42,352 nucleotides of DNA from UMGS1370 sp963557065. Lineage in GTDB: Bacteria; Bacillota; Clostridia; Lachnospirales; Lachnospiraceae. Position 1 is the first letter of the stretch. Each line of letters opens with the position of its first letter. Position numbers and translations under genes: made by a program. Below the pieces are notes generated by a model, which worked only from the letters and a program-made list of their open reading frames with translations, had not been told where the DNA came from and ran no database searches. Positions 31,791 through 38,915 of the stretch are shown piece after piece. The stretch is from contig CAUWCT010000012.1 of NCBI GenBank assembly GCA_963557065.1, positions 1 through 42,352 on the forward strand, read 5' to 3'.

Positions 31791-32759
31791 CTAATATAGA
31801 TGACAGGCTACCATATGGCCCGGCGCCGCCTCCTTAAATTCCGGAACTGCCTGGCTGCAAATTGGCTTTGCATAAGGACATCGGGTATGGAATCGGCATC
31901 CGGAAGGCGGATTAATCGGGCTTGGAATGTCGCCCTCAATACTGCTCTTTTCCTTCTCCCTGGCAAGCCTGGGATTTGCAATGGGAATACTTCCCAGAAG
32001 GCCTTTTGTATAGGGGTGAAGGGGATGGGAGTAAATCTCATCGGCTTCACAAACTTCCACTAATTGTCCTAAATACATGACGCCCACATCATCGGAGACA
32101 TAACGCACCATGGACAAATCATGGGCAATAAACAGATAGGAAATTCCCTTTTCTTCCTGGAAATCTTTTAGTAAATTCACTACCTGGGCCTGGATGGAAA
32201 CGTCCAGAGCAGAAATCGGCTCATCGCAGATTACCAGGTCCGGCTGCAGAATCAGCGCCCTTGCAATGCCGACTCTCTGTCTCTGCCCGCCGGAAAACTC
32301 ATGGGCATAGCGGTTAGCGTGTTCTTTCGTAAGCCCTACCCGCTCCAGCATAGGATAGACCAGCTCGTTGGCATCTTCTTTTTTCTTTACAATATGATGG
32401 GCCATCAACGGCTCTGCAATAATATCCCTGACCGTCATTCTGGCGTTTAACGAAGCGTACGGATCCTGGAAAATCATCTGCATTTTCTTGCGGATAGGCT
32501 GCAGCTTTTTCTGGCTGTATCCGGTAATGTCTTCCCCGTCTAATATGATTTTTCCTGACGTAGGTTCATAAATACGGATAATCGTACGGGCACAGCTGGA
32601 TTTGCCGCAGCCTGACTCTCCTACCAGTCCCAGGGTCTTTCCCCGTTCCAGACGGAAGCTGACGCCATCCACTGCATGAACCACCTGTTTTCCTGAACTT
32701 CCCACATTAAAATGTTTGGTCAGGTTGGAAACCTCCAATACAATCTGTGATTGACTCAT
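31791..32759 (-). CDS. oppF: Oligopeptide ABC transporter ATPase OppF
   Basis: The 322-residue ATPase has Walker A GESGCGKSS, Q-loop MIFQDPYASLNARM, signature EFSGGQRQRVGIARAL, Walker B LVICDEPISALD and the C-terminal oligopeptide-type extension with cysteines (CRFHTRCPYAKPIC) that binds an iron-sulfur cluster in some Opp/Dpp ATPases. It pairs with OppD to drive import. It starts 17 nt after oppD ends. Confidence 0.96.
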   Translation of the reverse strand: MSQSQIVLEVSNLTKHFNVGSSGKQVVHAVDGVSFRLERGKTLGLVGESGCGKSSCARTIIRIYEPTSGKIILDGEDITGYSQKKLQPIRKKMQMIFQDPYASLNARMTVRDIIAEPLMAHHIVKKKEDANELVYPMLERVGLTKEHANRYAHEFSGGQRQRVGIARALILQPDLVICDEPISALDVSIQAQVVNLLKDFQEEKGISYLFIAHDLSMVRYVSDDVGVMYLGQLVEVCEADEIYSHPLHPYTKGLLGSIPIANPRLAREKEKSSIEGDIPSPINPPSGCRFHTRCPYAKPICSQAVPEFKEAAPGHMVACHLY

Positions 32760-32776
32760 AATCTTCTCTTCCTTTT

Positions 32777-33784
32777 TTACTGTTTTGCAAACGGATTGTG
32801 ATCACTGGGCGCATCTTTATCCAAGAGCCAGCAGCGGGACCGGTGTCCTTCTCCCACTTCTGTAAAATCCGGACATTCGCTGGCGCAGATATTTCTGGCA
32901 TATGGACAGCGGGGAGCAAACGGACAGCCCTTTGGCGGATTCGTCATATCCGGCGGAGAACCTGGAATCGGGGTCAGCCGCTTTTTCTTATCCTGACCAA
33001 GTCTTGGGATCGATTCCAAAAGTCCCAATGTATAGGGATGACTGGGATTTTCAAAAATATCGTCAATGGAAGCTTCTTCCATAATCAGACCGCCGTACAT
33101 GACAATTACTCTGGTACACAGTTCTGCAACTACTCCTAAATCATGGGTGATAAACATAATGCTGGTTCCGAACTCTTTCTGCAGGCCCCGAAGCTGTTTT
33201 AAAATCTGGTCCTGTATGGTCACGTCTAACGCTGTCGTCGGTTCATCTGCAATCAGCAAATCCGGTTTGTTAGCCAGCGCCATAGCAATCATCACTCTTT
33301 GCCGCATACCGCCGGAAAACTCGTGAGGGTAAGAATTGTACCGTTTCTCCGGCTCCGGTATCCGGACTCTGGAAAACAGTTCTAAAACCTCTTTTTTCAG
33401 TTCCTCTTTTCCCATCTCCTTATGATGTTCCTTCAGCATCTCTGCTACCTGTTTTCCCACTGGAATCAGGGGATTTAACGAAGACATGGGATCCTGGAAA
33501 ATCATAGAAATTTTCCCGCCGCGGATTTTTCTCATCTGGGTTTTATTAAACTTTGCCAAATCCTGTCCTTCAAACAGGATGGTTCCTTCCTTTACCCGTC
33601 CGGTATCTGCCAGTAGCTTTAATATAGACATGGACGTAACGCTTTTTCCGCTGCCGGACTCTCCTACAATTCCTAAAATATCACCTTTATTGACAGAAAA
33701 GCTGACGCCGCGCACCGCCTGCACTTCCCCATTGCTGGTGAAAAACGATGTTTTTAAATTTTCTACCTGTAAAATCGCATCCAT
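32777..33784 (-). CDS. oppD: Oligopeptide ABC transporter ATPase OppD
   Basis: The 335-residue ATPase has Walker A GESGSGKSV, MIFQDPMSSLNPLI, signature EFSGGMRQRVMIAMAL, Walker B LLIADEPTTALD and the C-terminal CPFAPRCPYARNIC cysteine motif. AGGAG is 8 nt before the ATG. It lies between oppC (18 nt) and oppF (17 nt) and forms the ATPase heterodimer with OppF. Confidence 0.96.
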   Translation of the reverse strand: MDAILQVENLKTSFFTSNGEVQAVRGVSFSVNKGDILGIVGESGSGKSVTSMSILKLLADTGRVKEGTILFEGQDLAKFNKTQMRKIRGGKISMIFQDPMSSLNPLIPVGKQVAEMLKEHHKEMGKEELKKEVLELFSRVRIPEPEKRYNSYPHEFSGGMRQRVMIAMALANKPDLLIADEPTTALDVTIQDQILKQLRGLQKEFGTSIMFITHDLGVVAELCTRVIVMYGGLIMEEASIDDIFENPSHPYTLGLLESIPRLGQDKKKRLTPIPGSPPDMTNPPKGCPFAPRCPYARNICASECPDFTEVGEGHRSRCWLLDKDAPSDHNPFAKQ

Positions 33785-33802
33785 GTTTCTCTCTCCTGCC
33801 CA

Positions 33803-34954
33803 CTATTTTTTCAATTTCGGATCCAACGCATCCCGAAGACCGTCTCCCACAAAGTTAAATGCAAACATAATAATGCAGATAACCAAAGCCGGAATAAACA
33901 TCTGGTGGGGACAAATTCTTAAGTTTTCTGCCGCATCGTTGCACATGGTTCCCAGGCTTGCTAACGGCGGCTTTAATCCAATGCCCAGATAGCTTAAAAA
34001 TGCCTCCATAAAAATTGCGGATGGTATCAGCATGGTTACGGTAACCAGAATGGAACCCATTGCATTGGGAATCAGATGTTCCAGCAGAATGGTTTTCGTC
34101 GAAGATCCAATGGTTTTTGCCGCCATAACAAATTCCTGCTCTTTTAAGCTTAACACCTGTCCTCTGACAACCCGCGCCATGTCTACCCAGTATACGCTTC
34201 CCAGAGCGATAATAATACTGGTAAGACCGTCTCCTAAAAGCACCATAATCAGAATTACATACAGGGTAAGGGGTATGGTGCTGATAATATCGACAATACG
34301 CATCATGACTGCGTCCACGTTTCCGCCTGCATAACCGGCAATCCCTCCGTACAGAATTCCAATTACCATATTTACTGCCGCCGCTACAAAGGCTACCAGC
34401 AGGGAAACCCTGGTTCCGTACATGAGACGGGTCAGAATATCTCTTCCTAACGCGTCGGTCCCCAGAAGATAGGACTTATTCCAGATACGTTCTGACGGAT
34501 AAATCACCTTTGTCTCCTGATCTGCGATTACATAAGGCTTCTGGCCGTAATAAAGGGCAACTTCTTTCCCCTTGTAATCAAAAATCGTCATCATCTGGTC
34601 ATCTTCGCTGCGCACCTTTTTTAACTGTTCTCCCAATATGCCGTCCGGATTGACATACAGCACTTTCAAAGACTGGGTAATGTAGAGATGGCCATTGTTA
34701 TCCGGCGTTTGAAACACCTTCATCAGAGGTGGAATGTTTACAACCTCCAGATTCTGGGTAGAATAATCATAATCTGTAAAACTGGGTCCTATAACAGAAA
34801 ATGCCATCAGCATCAGGATAATGATAAATCCTGCAATAGCGGTCGGTTTCTTGCGAAACCGGAACCAGACGTCTCCCGCAAAAGTTCTGTTTTTTCCCCA
34901 GATTTTCTCTCGCTCCTCATTCGTTGAGGAAAGTAATTCCCATTTCTGTTCCAT
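33803..34954 (-). CDS. oppC: Oligopeptide ABC transporter permease OppC, long form
   Basis: The 383-residue permease has an N-terminal cytoplasmic part, a first membrane helix (about 38-56), then about 125 residues outside before the core LLGTDALGRDILTRLMYGTR and the EAA-type loop of the permease domain (MAAKTIGSSTKTILLEHLIPN). Ordinary OppC is about 300 residues; the extra 80 or so are at about 78-158, a hydrophilic segment with beta-like stretches (GHLYITQSLKVLYVN). This could contact OppA or the peptide. AGGAG precedes the ATG; oppB ends 14 nt upstream. Confidence 0.94.
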   Translation of the reverse strand: MEQKWELLSSTNEEREKIWGKNRTFAGDVWFRFRKKPTAIAGFIIILMLMAFSVIGPSFTDYDYSTQNLEVVNIPPLMKVFQTPDNNGHLYITQSLKVLYVNPDGILGEQLKKVRSEDDQMMTIFDYKGKEVALYYGQKPYVIADQETKVIYPSERIWNKSYLLGTDALGRDILTRLMYGTRVSLLVAFVAAAVNMVIGILYGGIAGYAGGNVDAVMMRIVDIISTIPLTLYVILIMVLLGDGLTSIIIALGSVYWVDMARVVRGQVLSLKEQEFVMAAKTIGSSTKTILLEHLIPNAMGSILVTVTMLIPSAIFMEAFLSYLGIGLKPPLASLGTMCNDAAENLRICPHQMFIPALVICIIMFAFNFVGDGLRDALDPKLKK

Positions 34955-34968
34955 TTTCTCTCTCCTGC

Positions 34969-35886
34969 CTATTCATATTTGATTCGCGGGTCAATGAGAC
35001 AGTAGAATATATCTACTATAAAAATCATGGCCATCAAGAAGGTGGCGTAAAAAATGGTAACACCCATAATTGTGGTGTAATCCCGCTGGGATACGCTGTT
35101 TACAAAATGCACACCCAGGCCTGGAATGGCAAAAATCTTTTCAATTACAAAGCTTCCGGTCAGCAGTCCCGCTATGGTTGGCCCCAGCACCGTAACAACT
35201 GGTATCAGGGCATTTCTCATAGCATGGCGCAAAATTACTTTTGTCTCAGAAAGTCCTTTGGCCCTGGCGGTACGGATATAATCCTGCCCCATCACTTCCA
35301 GCAGGCTGGATCGCATCAGGCGGGCAATATAGCTGATTGAATAACCGCCCAGCGCAATTACCGGAAGAATGTAACCTTTCCAGGTATCTACGCCGTAAGT
35401 CGGCAGCCAGTTCAGCCGGAACGAGAATATGTAAATCAGCACCGACGCAATGACAAAAGAAGGTATCGTAACGCCAATGGTGGCAACTGCCATAATAGCC
35501 ATGTCCTGCCACTTTCCATTTTTTACTGCTGCCAGAATCCCCATAGGAATTGCAGTCAGCAGCACGAAAATAATGGTAACAACGCCCAGCTTTGCGGAAA
35601 CCGGAAATCCATTGCGGATAAAGTCATTGACAGATTTGCCGCGATACTGGTAAGAAGGTCCAAAATCGCCTCTCACTACACCGCCCAGATAATCGAAAAA
35701 CTGCTCATACAGCGGCGCATCCAGATTGTACTTTGCATTTAACGCTGCCTCTACTTCAGCCGAAACATTTTTATTGCTGGTAAACGGCCCTCCTGGTACA
35801 GAGTGCATGATCAGAAATGTCAGCAGGATAATAAAAAACAACGCCACAATCATCATGCAGAACCGCTTCGCAAAATATTTCCACAT
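34969..35886 (-). CDS. oppB: Oligopeptide ABC transporter permease OppB
   Basis: The 305-residue six-helix permease has the family N-terminus YFAKRFCMMIVALFFIILLT, the outside segment with DYLGGVVRGDFGPSYQYRG, and the cytoplasmic EAA loop DYIRTARAKGLSETKVILRH. The ATG at 35886 has GAGGGG 7 nt upstream; an in-frame TTG two codons earlier is less likely. It is first in oppBCDFA, under a promoter that carries a near-perfect 19-bp palindrome. Confidence 0.95.
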   Translation of the reverse strand: MWKYFAKRFCMMIVALFFIILLTFLIMHSVPGGPFTSNKNVSAEVEAALNAKYNLDAPLYEQFFDYLGGVVRGDFGPSYQYRGKSVNDFIRNGFPVSAKLGVVTIIFVLLTAIPMGILAAVKNGKWQDMAIMAVATIGVTIPSFVIASVLIYIFSFRLNWLPTYGVDTWKGYILPVIALGGYSISYIARLMRSSLLEVMGQDYIRTARAKGLSETKVILRHAMRNALIPVVTVLGPTIAGLLTGSFVIEKIFAIPGLGVHFVNSVSQRDYTTIMGVTIFYATFLMAMIFIVDIFYCLIDPRIKYE

Positions 35887-35953
35887 ATCCAAACCCCTCT
35901 TTCCTCATGATTCTACTTCTGTTCTAATACTGTCTCTCTTAGATATTTTCGTT

Positions 35954-35983
35954 ATCATAGCACAAGATACTGTGTCTTGTCAA
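35954..35983 (-). promoter_or_regulatory. opp promoter with 19-bp palindrome in the spacer
   Basis: TTGACA (35978-35983), 18 nt, TATGAT (35954-35959) on the minus strand. The spacer is filled by ACAAGATACTGTGTCTTGT (35962-35980), with 8 of 9 position pairs complementary. A protein bound here would block or reshape RNA polymerase binding. Confidence 0.7.
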
Positions 35984-36053
35984 CGCTTTAATTCGATAAT
36001 ATAGTAAGTCGGTGCACTGATAACAAGCCACTCTGAAAGAGTATTTGAACTGC

Positions 36054-36110
36054 AAAAAAGCTGTTGCAAAATCAAAGACAGAATCCTCTATCTTGATTTC
36101 ACAACAGCTT
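36054..36110 (-). terminator. Terminator after rplT
   Basis: A long stem with AAGCTGTTG and CAACAGCTT at its base, and AAATCAA pairing further in, ends in six T in the minus direction (36054-36059). It closes the infC-rpmI-rplT operon. Confidence 0.88.
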
Positions 36111-36146
36111 CTTCGCCGTTTCGATTTATCAAACCATTCGTATTTG

Positions 36147-36503
36147 TTATGCTAATTTAGATTTTGCTAACTCAGCTAATTTTGCAAATCCTTCTGCATC
36201 GTTGATAGCCATGTCAGATAATACCTTGCGGTTCATCTCAACGCCAGCTAACTTTAAGCCGTACATGAACTTGCTGTAGGACAGGCCGTTGATACGTGCT
36301 GCAGCGTTGATACGTGCAATCCATAACTGTCTGAACTGTCTCTTTCTCTCCTTACGTCCGGAGTAGGAGCTGGTTAATGCTCTCATTACGGACTGCTTTG
36401 CGATTCTATACTGTTTGGAACGAGCGCCTCTGTAGCCTTTAGCCAGCTTTAACACTCTGTTATGTTTCTTCTTAGCGTTCATACCGCCTTTAATTCTTGC
36501 CAT
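36147..36503 (-). CDS. rplT: Large ribosomal subunit protein bL20
   Basis: The 118-residue basic protein matches L20 along its length: MARIKGGMNAKKKHNRVLKL, AKGYRGARSKQYRIAKQSV, RKRQFRQLWIARINAAARIN and GLSYSKFMYGLKLAGVEMNRK. It binds 23S rRNA early in assembly and, in Firmicutes, represses its own operon through the leader RNA. It is third in infC-rpmI-rplT, 33 nt after rpmI. Confidence 0.98.
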   Translation of the reverse strand: MARIKGGMNAKKKHNRVLKLAKGYRGARSKQYRIAKQSVMRALTSSYSGRKERKRQFRQLWIARINAAARINGLSYSKFMYGLKLAGVEMNRKVLSDMAINDAEGFAKLAELAKSKLA

Positions 36504-36536
36504 CGGTCATTTCCTCCTTCTTAATTCAACGTCAAC

Positions 36537-36734
36537 TTACAGATATGGTAAAATCTTCTTCATTACTTTGCTGTTGGTAGCATCGGTAACGATATCTTTT
36601 CTAAGATTTCTCTTTCTCTTGGTTGACTTCTTAGTTAAGATATGGGATTTGTACGCTTTGTTGCGAACCAGCTTACCGGTTCCGGTCTTTTTGAAACGCT
36701 TTGCTGCTGCTCTGCTTGTTTTTAATTTTGGCAT
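36537..36734 (-). CDS. rpmI: Large ribosomal subunit protein bL35
   Basis: The 65-residue protein is typical L35: MPKLKTSRAAAKRFKKTGTG at the start, then HILTKKSTKRKRNLRK and an end in KKILPYL. It lies between infC (28 nt) and rplT, the standard order. AAGGAGG is before the ATG. Confidence 0.98.
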   Translation of the reverse strand: MPKLKTSRAAAKRFKKTGTGKLVRNKAYKSHILTKKSTKRKRNLRKDIVTDATNSKVMKKILPYL

Positions 36735-36762
36735 TGTAGTTTCCTCCTTAATCCGTTCTATT

Positions 36763-37269
36763 TTAACGTTTTGCAGTTAAAAAAATAACCATGCTTCTGC
36801 CTTCTACCTTAGCCGGCTTGTCGATTACGGCAATGTCTGCCAGGCCCTTGGCAAAATCATCTAAGATATACTTAGACTTAGACATATGGGCCATCTCCCG
36901 GCCGCGGAACCGCAGGGTTACTTTGACCTTATCGCCCTTTTCCAGGAACTTTCTTGCAGCTCCCATCTTTGTATTCAAATCATTGGTGTCGATGTTCGGG
37001 GATAAACGAACTTCCTTAATCTCGATTACCTTCTGTTTCTTCTTTGCTTCCTTCTCCTTACGAGCCAGCTCGTAACGGTACTTTCCGTAATCGATAATCT
37101 TGCATACCGGCGGCTTTGCAGTAGGCGCAATCTTTACCAGGTCTAACTCAGCCTCCTGTGCCATCCGAAAAGCTTCTTTTGCGGACATAATGCCAAGCTG
37201 ACTTCCATCTTCTCCAATCAGCCGGACTTCCTTGTCTCTAATTTGTTCGTTAATCATTAACTCGCTAAT
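36763..37269 (-). CDS. infC: Translation initiation factor IF-3, probable AUU start
   Basis: IF-3 keeps subunits apart and proofreads the initiator codon. N-domain: MINEQIRDKEVRLIGEDG; linker and C-domain: RKEKEAKKKQKVIEIKEVRL and FLEKGDKVKVTLRFRGREM. GGAGG lies 9 nt before an ATT at 37269 (ATT AGC GAG TTA ATG), while the first ATG is 21 nt from it. infC with an AUU start is known in many bacteria, where IF-3 then limits its own synthesis, so ATT is preferred (168 residues). The frame is open beyond but lies in the leader. Confidence 0.93.
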   Translation of the reverse strand: MSELMINEQIRDKEVRLIGEDGSQLGIMSAKEAFRMAQEAELDLVKIAPTAKPPVCKIIDYGKYRYELARKEKEAKKKQKVIEIKEVRLSPNIDTNDLNTKMGAARKFLEKGDKVKVTLRFRGREMAHMSKSKYILDDFAKGLADIAVIDKPAKVEGRSMVIFLTAKR

Positions 37270-37494
37270 GGTCGTACACCTCCATATAATATATGATATG
37301 ATAAGAATTGGGAACATCTGCCATACTGACAGATATAAAAAAAGCAGATAGACGATTCTCTATCCACCCATTACACGCTACCAAGCACTGCAAAACTACT
37401 TCCATCAGCTTACGTAGTCTGTTATGAACCTGGGTCACTGACTCGTGCCGAGGTGAGGCGGATACCTGCTTTCCTGTCTGTTGTTTTCACAACT
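37270..37494 (-). ncRNA. infC-rpmI-rplT leader, L20-type attenuator
   Basis: About 225 nt lie between the promoter and the infC start, with several strong pairings and an intrinsic terminator. Position, length and arrangement match the L20 leader of Firmicutes, where L20 binds an rRNA-like site and promotes termination. The region from 37435 to 37475 (CCGCCTCACCTCGGCACGAG and following bases) is GC-rich and structured. The assignment rests on context and layout; I did not match it base by base to the Rfam model. Confidence 0.6.
37337..37364 (-). terminator. Leader terminator upstream of infC
   Basis: GATAGA (37359-37364 in the minus direction) pairs with TCTATC (37347-37352) around GAATCG, and TGC then seven T follow (37337-37343). 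It lies inside the infC leader and is the likely attenuator. Confidence 0.75.
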
Positions 37495-37500
37495 TTTAGC

Positions 37501-37529
37501 AGTATACCATAGATGAATAGGTTTGTCAA
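37501..37529 (-). promoter_or_regulatory. Promoter of infC operon
   Basis: TTGACA (37524-37529), 17 nt, TATACT (37501-37506) on the minus strand; near-perfect sigma-A promoter. Confidence 0.8.
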
Positions 37530-37540
37530 GGGACAATCTT

Positions 37541-38794
37541 CTATTTTATAATGTATTTTGTACCTCTGCCTTTTCCTTCAATGGTTACAATTCCTTTTCG
37601 CTCCATACCTTTCAGCAGTTGTGCTGTTTTGGATTTACCAAACGGTACATACGGCGCAATTTCACTAATTGGCTTTAACATTGTCTTACTTAAAATTTTA
37701 TATATTGTCTTTTCATCTTCCGTCAAATTCAGATTCTCTTCAAAAATCGGAAGCACAATCTTAATGGTATTCTCTGATACTTCAAAATCCGGTTTTATCA
37801 GTCCTTCTTCATAAAGCTGTTTGATTCTTGTAATTCCTGTTCCGAATATCTCGACAAAACCTAATCTGTAAAACACATTTGCAAGATTTCTATTTCTTAA
37901 TACAGAAAGTTTTCCTGACAGATACTCTTCTTCTGTTATTCCAGACGGCAAGCCTCCTGGAGAAACAACTTCGATTCTATCATCAAACATCAGCACCCTG
38001 ATGTGAGATTCCACATCCCAGGCTCTGTGAATCAACGCATTCGCAATCGCTTCCCGAAAAGCAGTTTCCGGTATTTTTTCCATCTTCTTTCTATCCGCAC
38101 CTTGTATGATTTCATACTGATAGTAATCTCTAAATACTTCGATTGATTTTTCATATACTTCTAATGCGGATATGTTTTCAAAAGTTGTCCTCTTTTGAAT
38201 AATGCTGATATTCTCGCCAAATTTTACTATATCAATTCCCGAAAACTGGTTTTTGTCAGCCAAAATTCCCGCCGCATTATTATATCCATTGTCATTGTCA
38301 TATAAATTCAATGTTTTTAACGTGTCCTGATTAAATGTTTCGATTTGAATCCTTTCTTTTAGCTTACGATGCAAAACTTCAAAAGACAGCGTTTGCTCTT
38401 TGCATGGCAGTTCTTCAAATCTAATATTTTTTCCTTCTAATACAAGCCTGGAAAATTCCAGCGTGTCCACTTCTATGGTTGCTGTATCGTTTCTCTTATA
38501 GGCTTTTGATTTATATAAATACGGCTTCTGGACACCGCTTTTTACAGTAAGCTTAATCGTCTGATCATTATTCTGGATTTCAAGTCTATAATTGGGCTGG
38601 GGAAAAATACTGTCATTAATTTTGTTTTCAATATCCAGACAAGATTGCGTTACATCTCTTAATCCTTTTATCTTTCCATCATCATCAATTCCAAAATAAA
38701 TTGTTCCACCATCGTAATTTGAAAAGGCACTGACTGTTTTCAAAAAGGTATTTGTAATCGTTTCTTTCAATTCTAATGTTCGTGTTTCACGCAT
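37541..38794 (-). CDS. AlbA_2 (Schlafen-like) DNA-binding regulator
   Basis: The 417-residue product starts with an AlbA_2/AAA_4 domain (about 1-120: ELKETITNTFLKTVSAFSN, GGTIYFGIDDDGKIKGL), has a central ATPase-like region (PETAFREAIANALIHRAW and DDRIEVVSPGGLPSGIT, about 240-290) and ends with a winged helix (about 350-417). Such proteins are annotated as ATP-binding transcriptional regulators and often lie in restriction or defence loci. Start at 38794 has AAGGG 8 nt upstream. It has its own promoter with a perfect palindrome, and follows hsdR by 121 nt. Confidence 0.88.
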   Translation of the reverse strand: MRETRTLELKETITNTFLKTVSAFSNYDGGTIYFGIDDDGKIKGLRDVTQSCLDIENKINDSIFPQPNYRLEIQNNDQTIKLTVKSGVQKPYLYKSKAYKRNDTATIEVDTLEFSRLVLEGKNIRFEELPCKEQTLSFEVLHRKLKERIQIETFNQDTLKTLNLYDNDNGYNNAAGILADKNQFSGIDIVKFGENISIIQKRTTFENISALEVYEKSIEVFRDYYQYEIIQGADRKKMEKIPETAFREAIANALIHRAWDVESHIRVLMFDDRIEVVSPGGLPSGITEEEYLSGKLSVLRNRNLANVFYRLGFVEIFGTGITRIKQLYEEGLIKPDFEVSENTIKIVLPIFEENLNLTEDEKTIYKILSKTMLKPISEIAPYVPFGKSKTAQLLKGMERKGIVTIEGKGRGTKYIIK

Positions 38795-38825
38795 ATCAAC
38801 CACCCTTTTTCAATTTATTGATTCT

Positions 38826-38881
38826 ATTATATGCAGAAATACGCGGAAAATCAATCGTAAATTTTTGCGATTGATTTTCCG
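38826..38881 (-). promoter_or_regulatory. Promoter and 14-bp perfect inverted repeat before the AlbA_2 gene
   Basis: TTGATT (38849-38854), 17 nt, TATAAT (38826-38831) on the minus strand. CGGAAAATCAATCG (38844-38857) and CGATTGATTTTCCG (38868-38881) are perfect inverted arms 10 nt apart; one covers the -35. There is no T run, so it looks like an operator more than a terminator, possibly bound by the AlbA_2 protein itself. Confidence 0.65.
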
Positions 38882-38915
38882 GTTGAATTTAATCATTGAT
38901 ACCTGCCTTTTCTTT

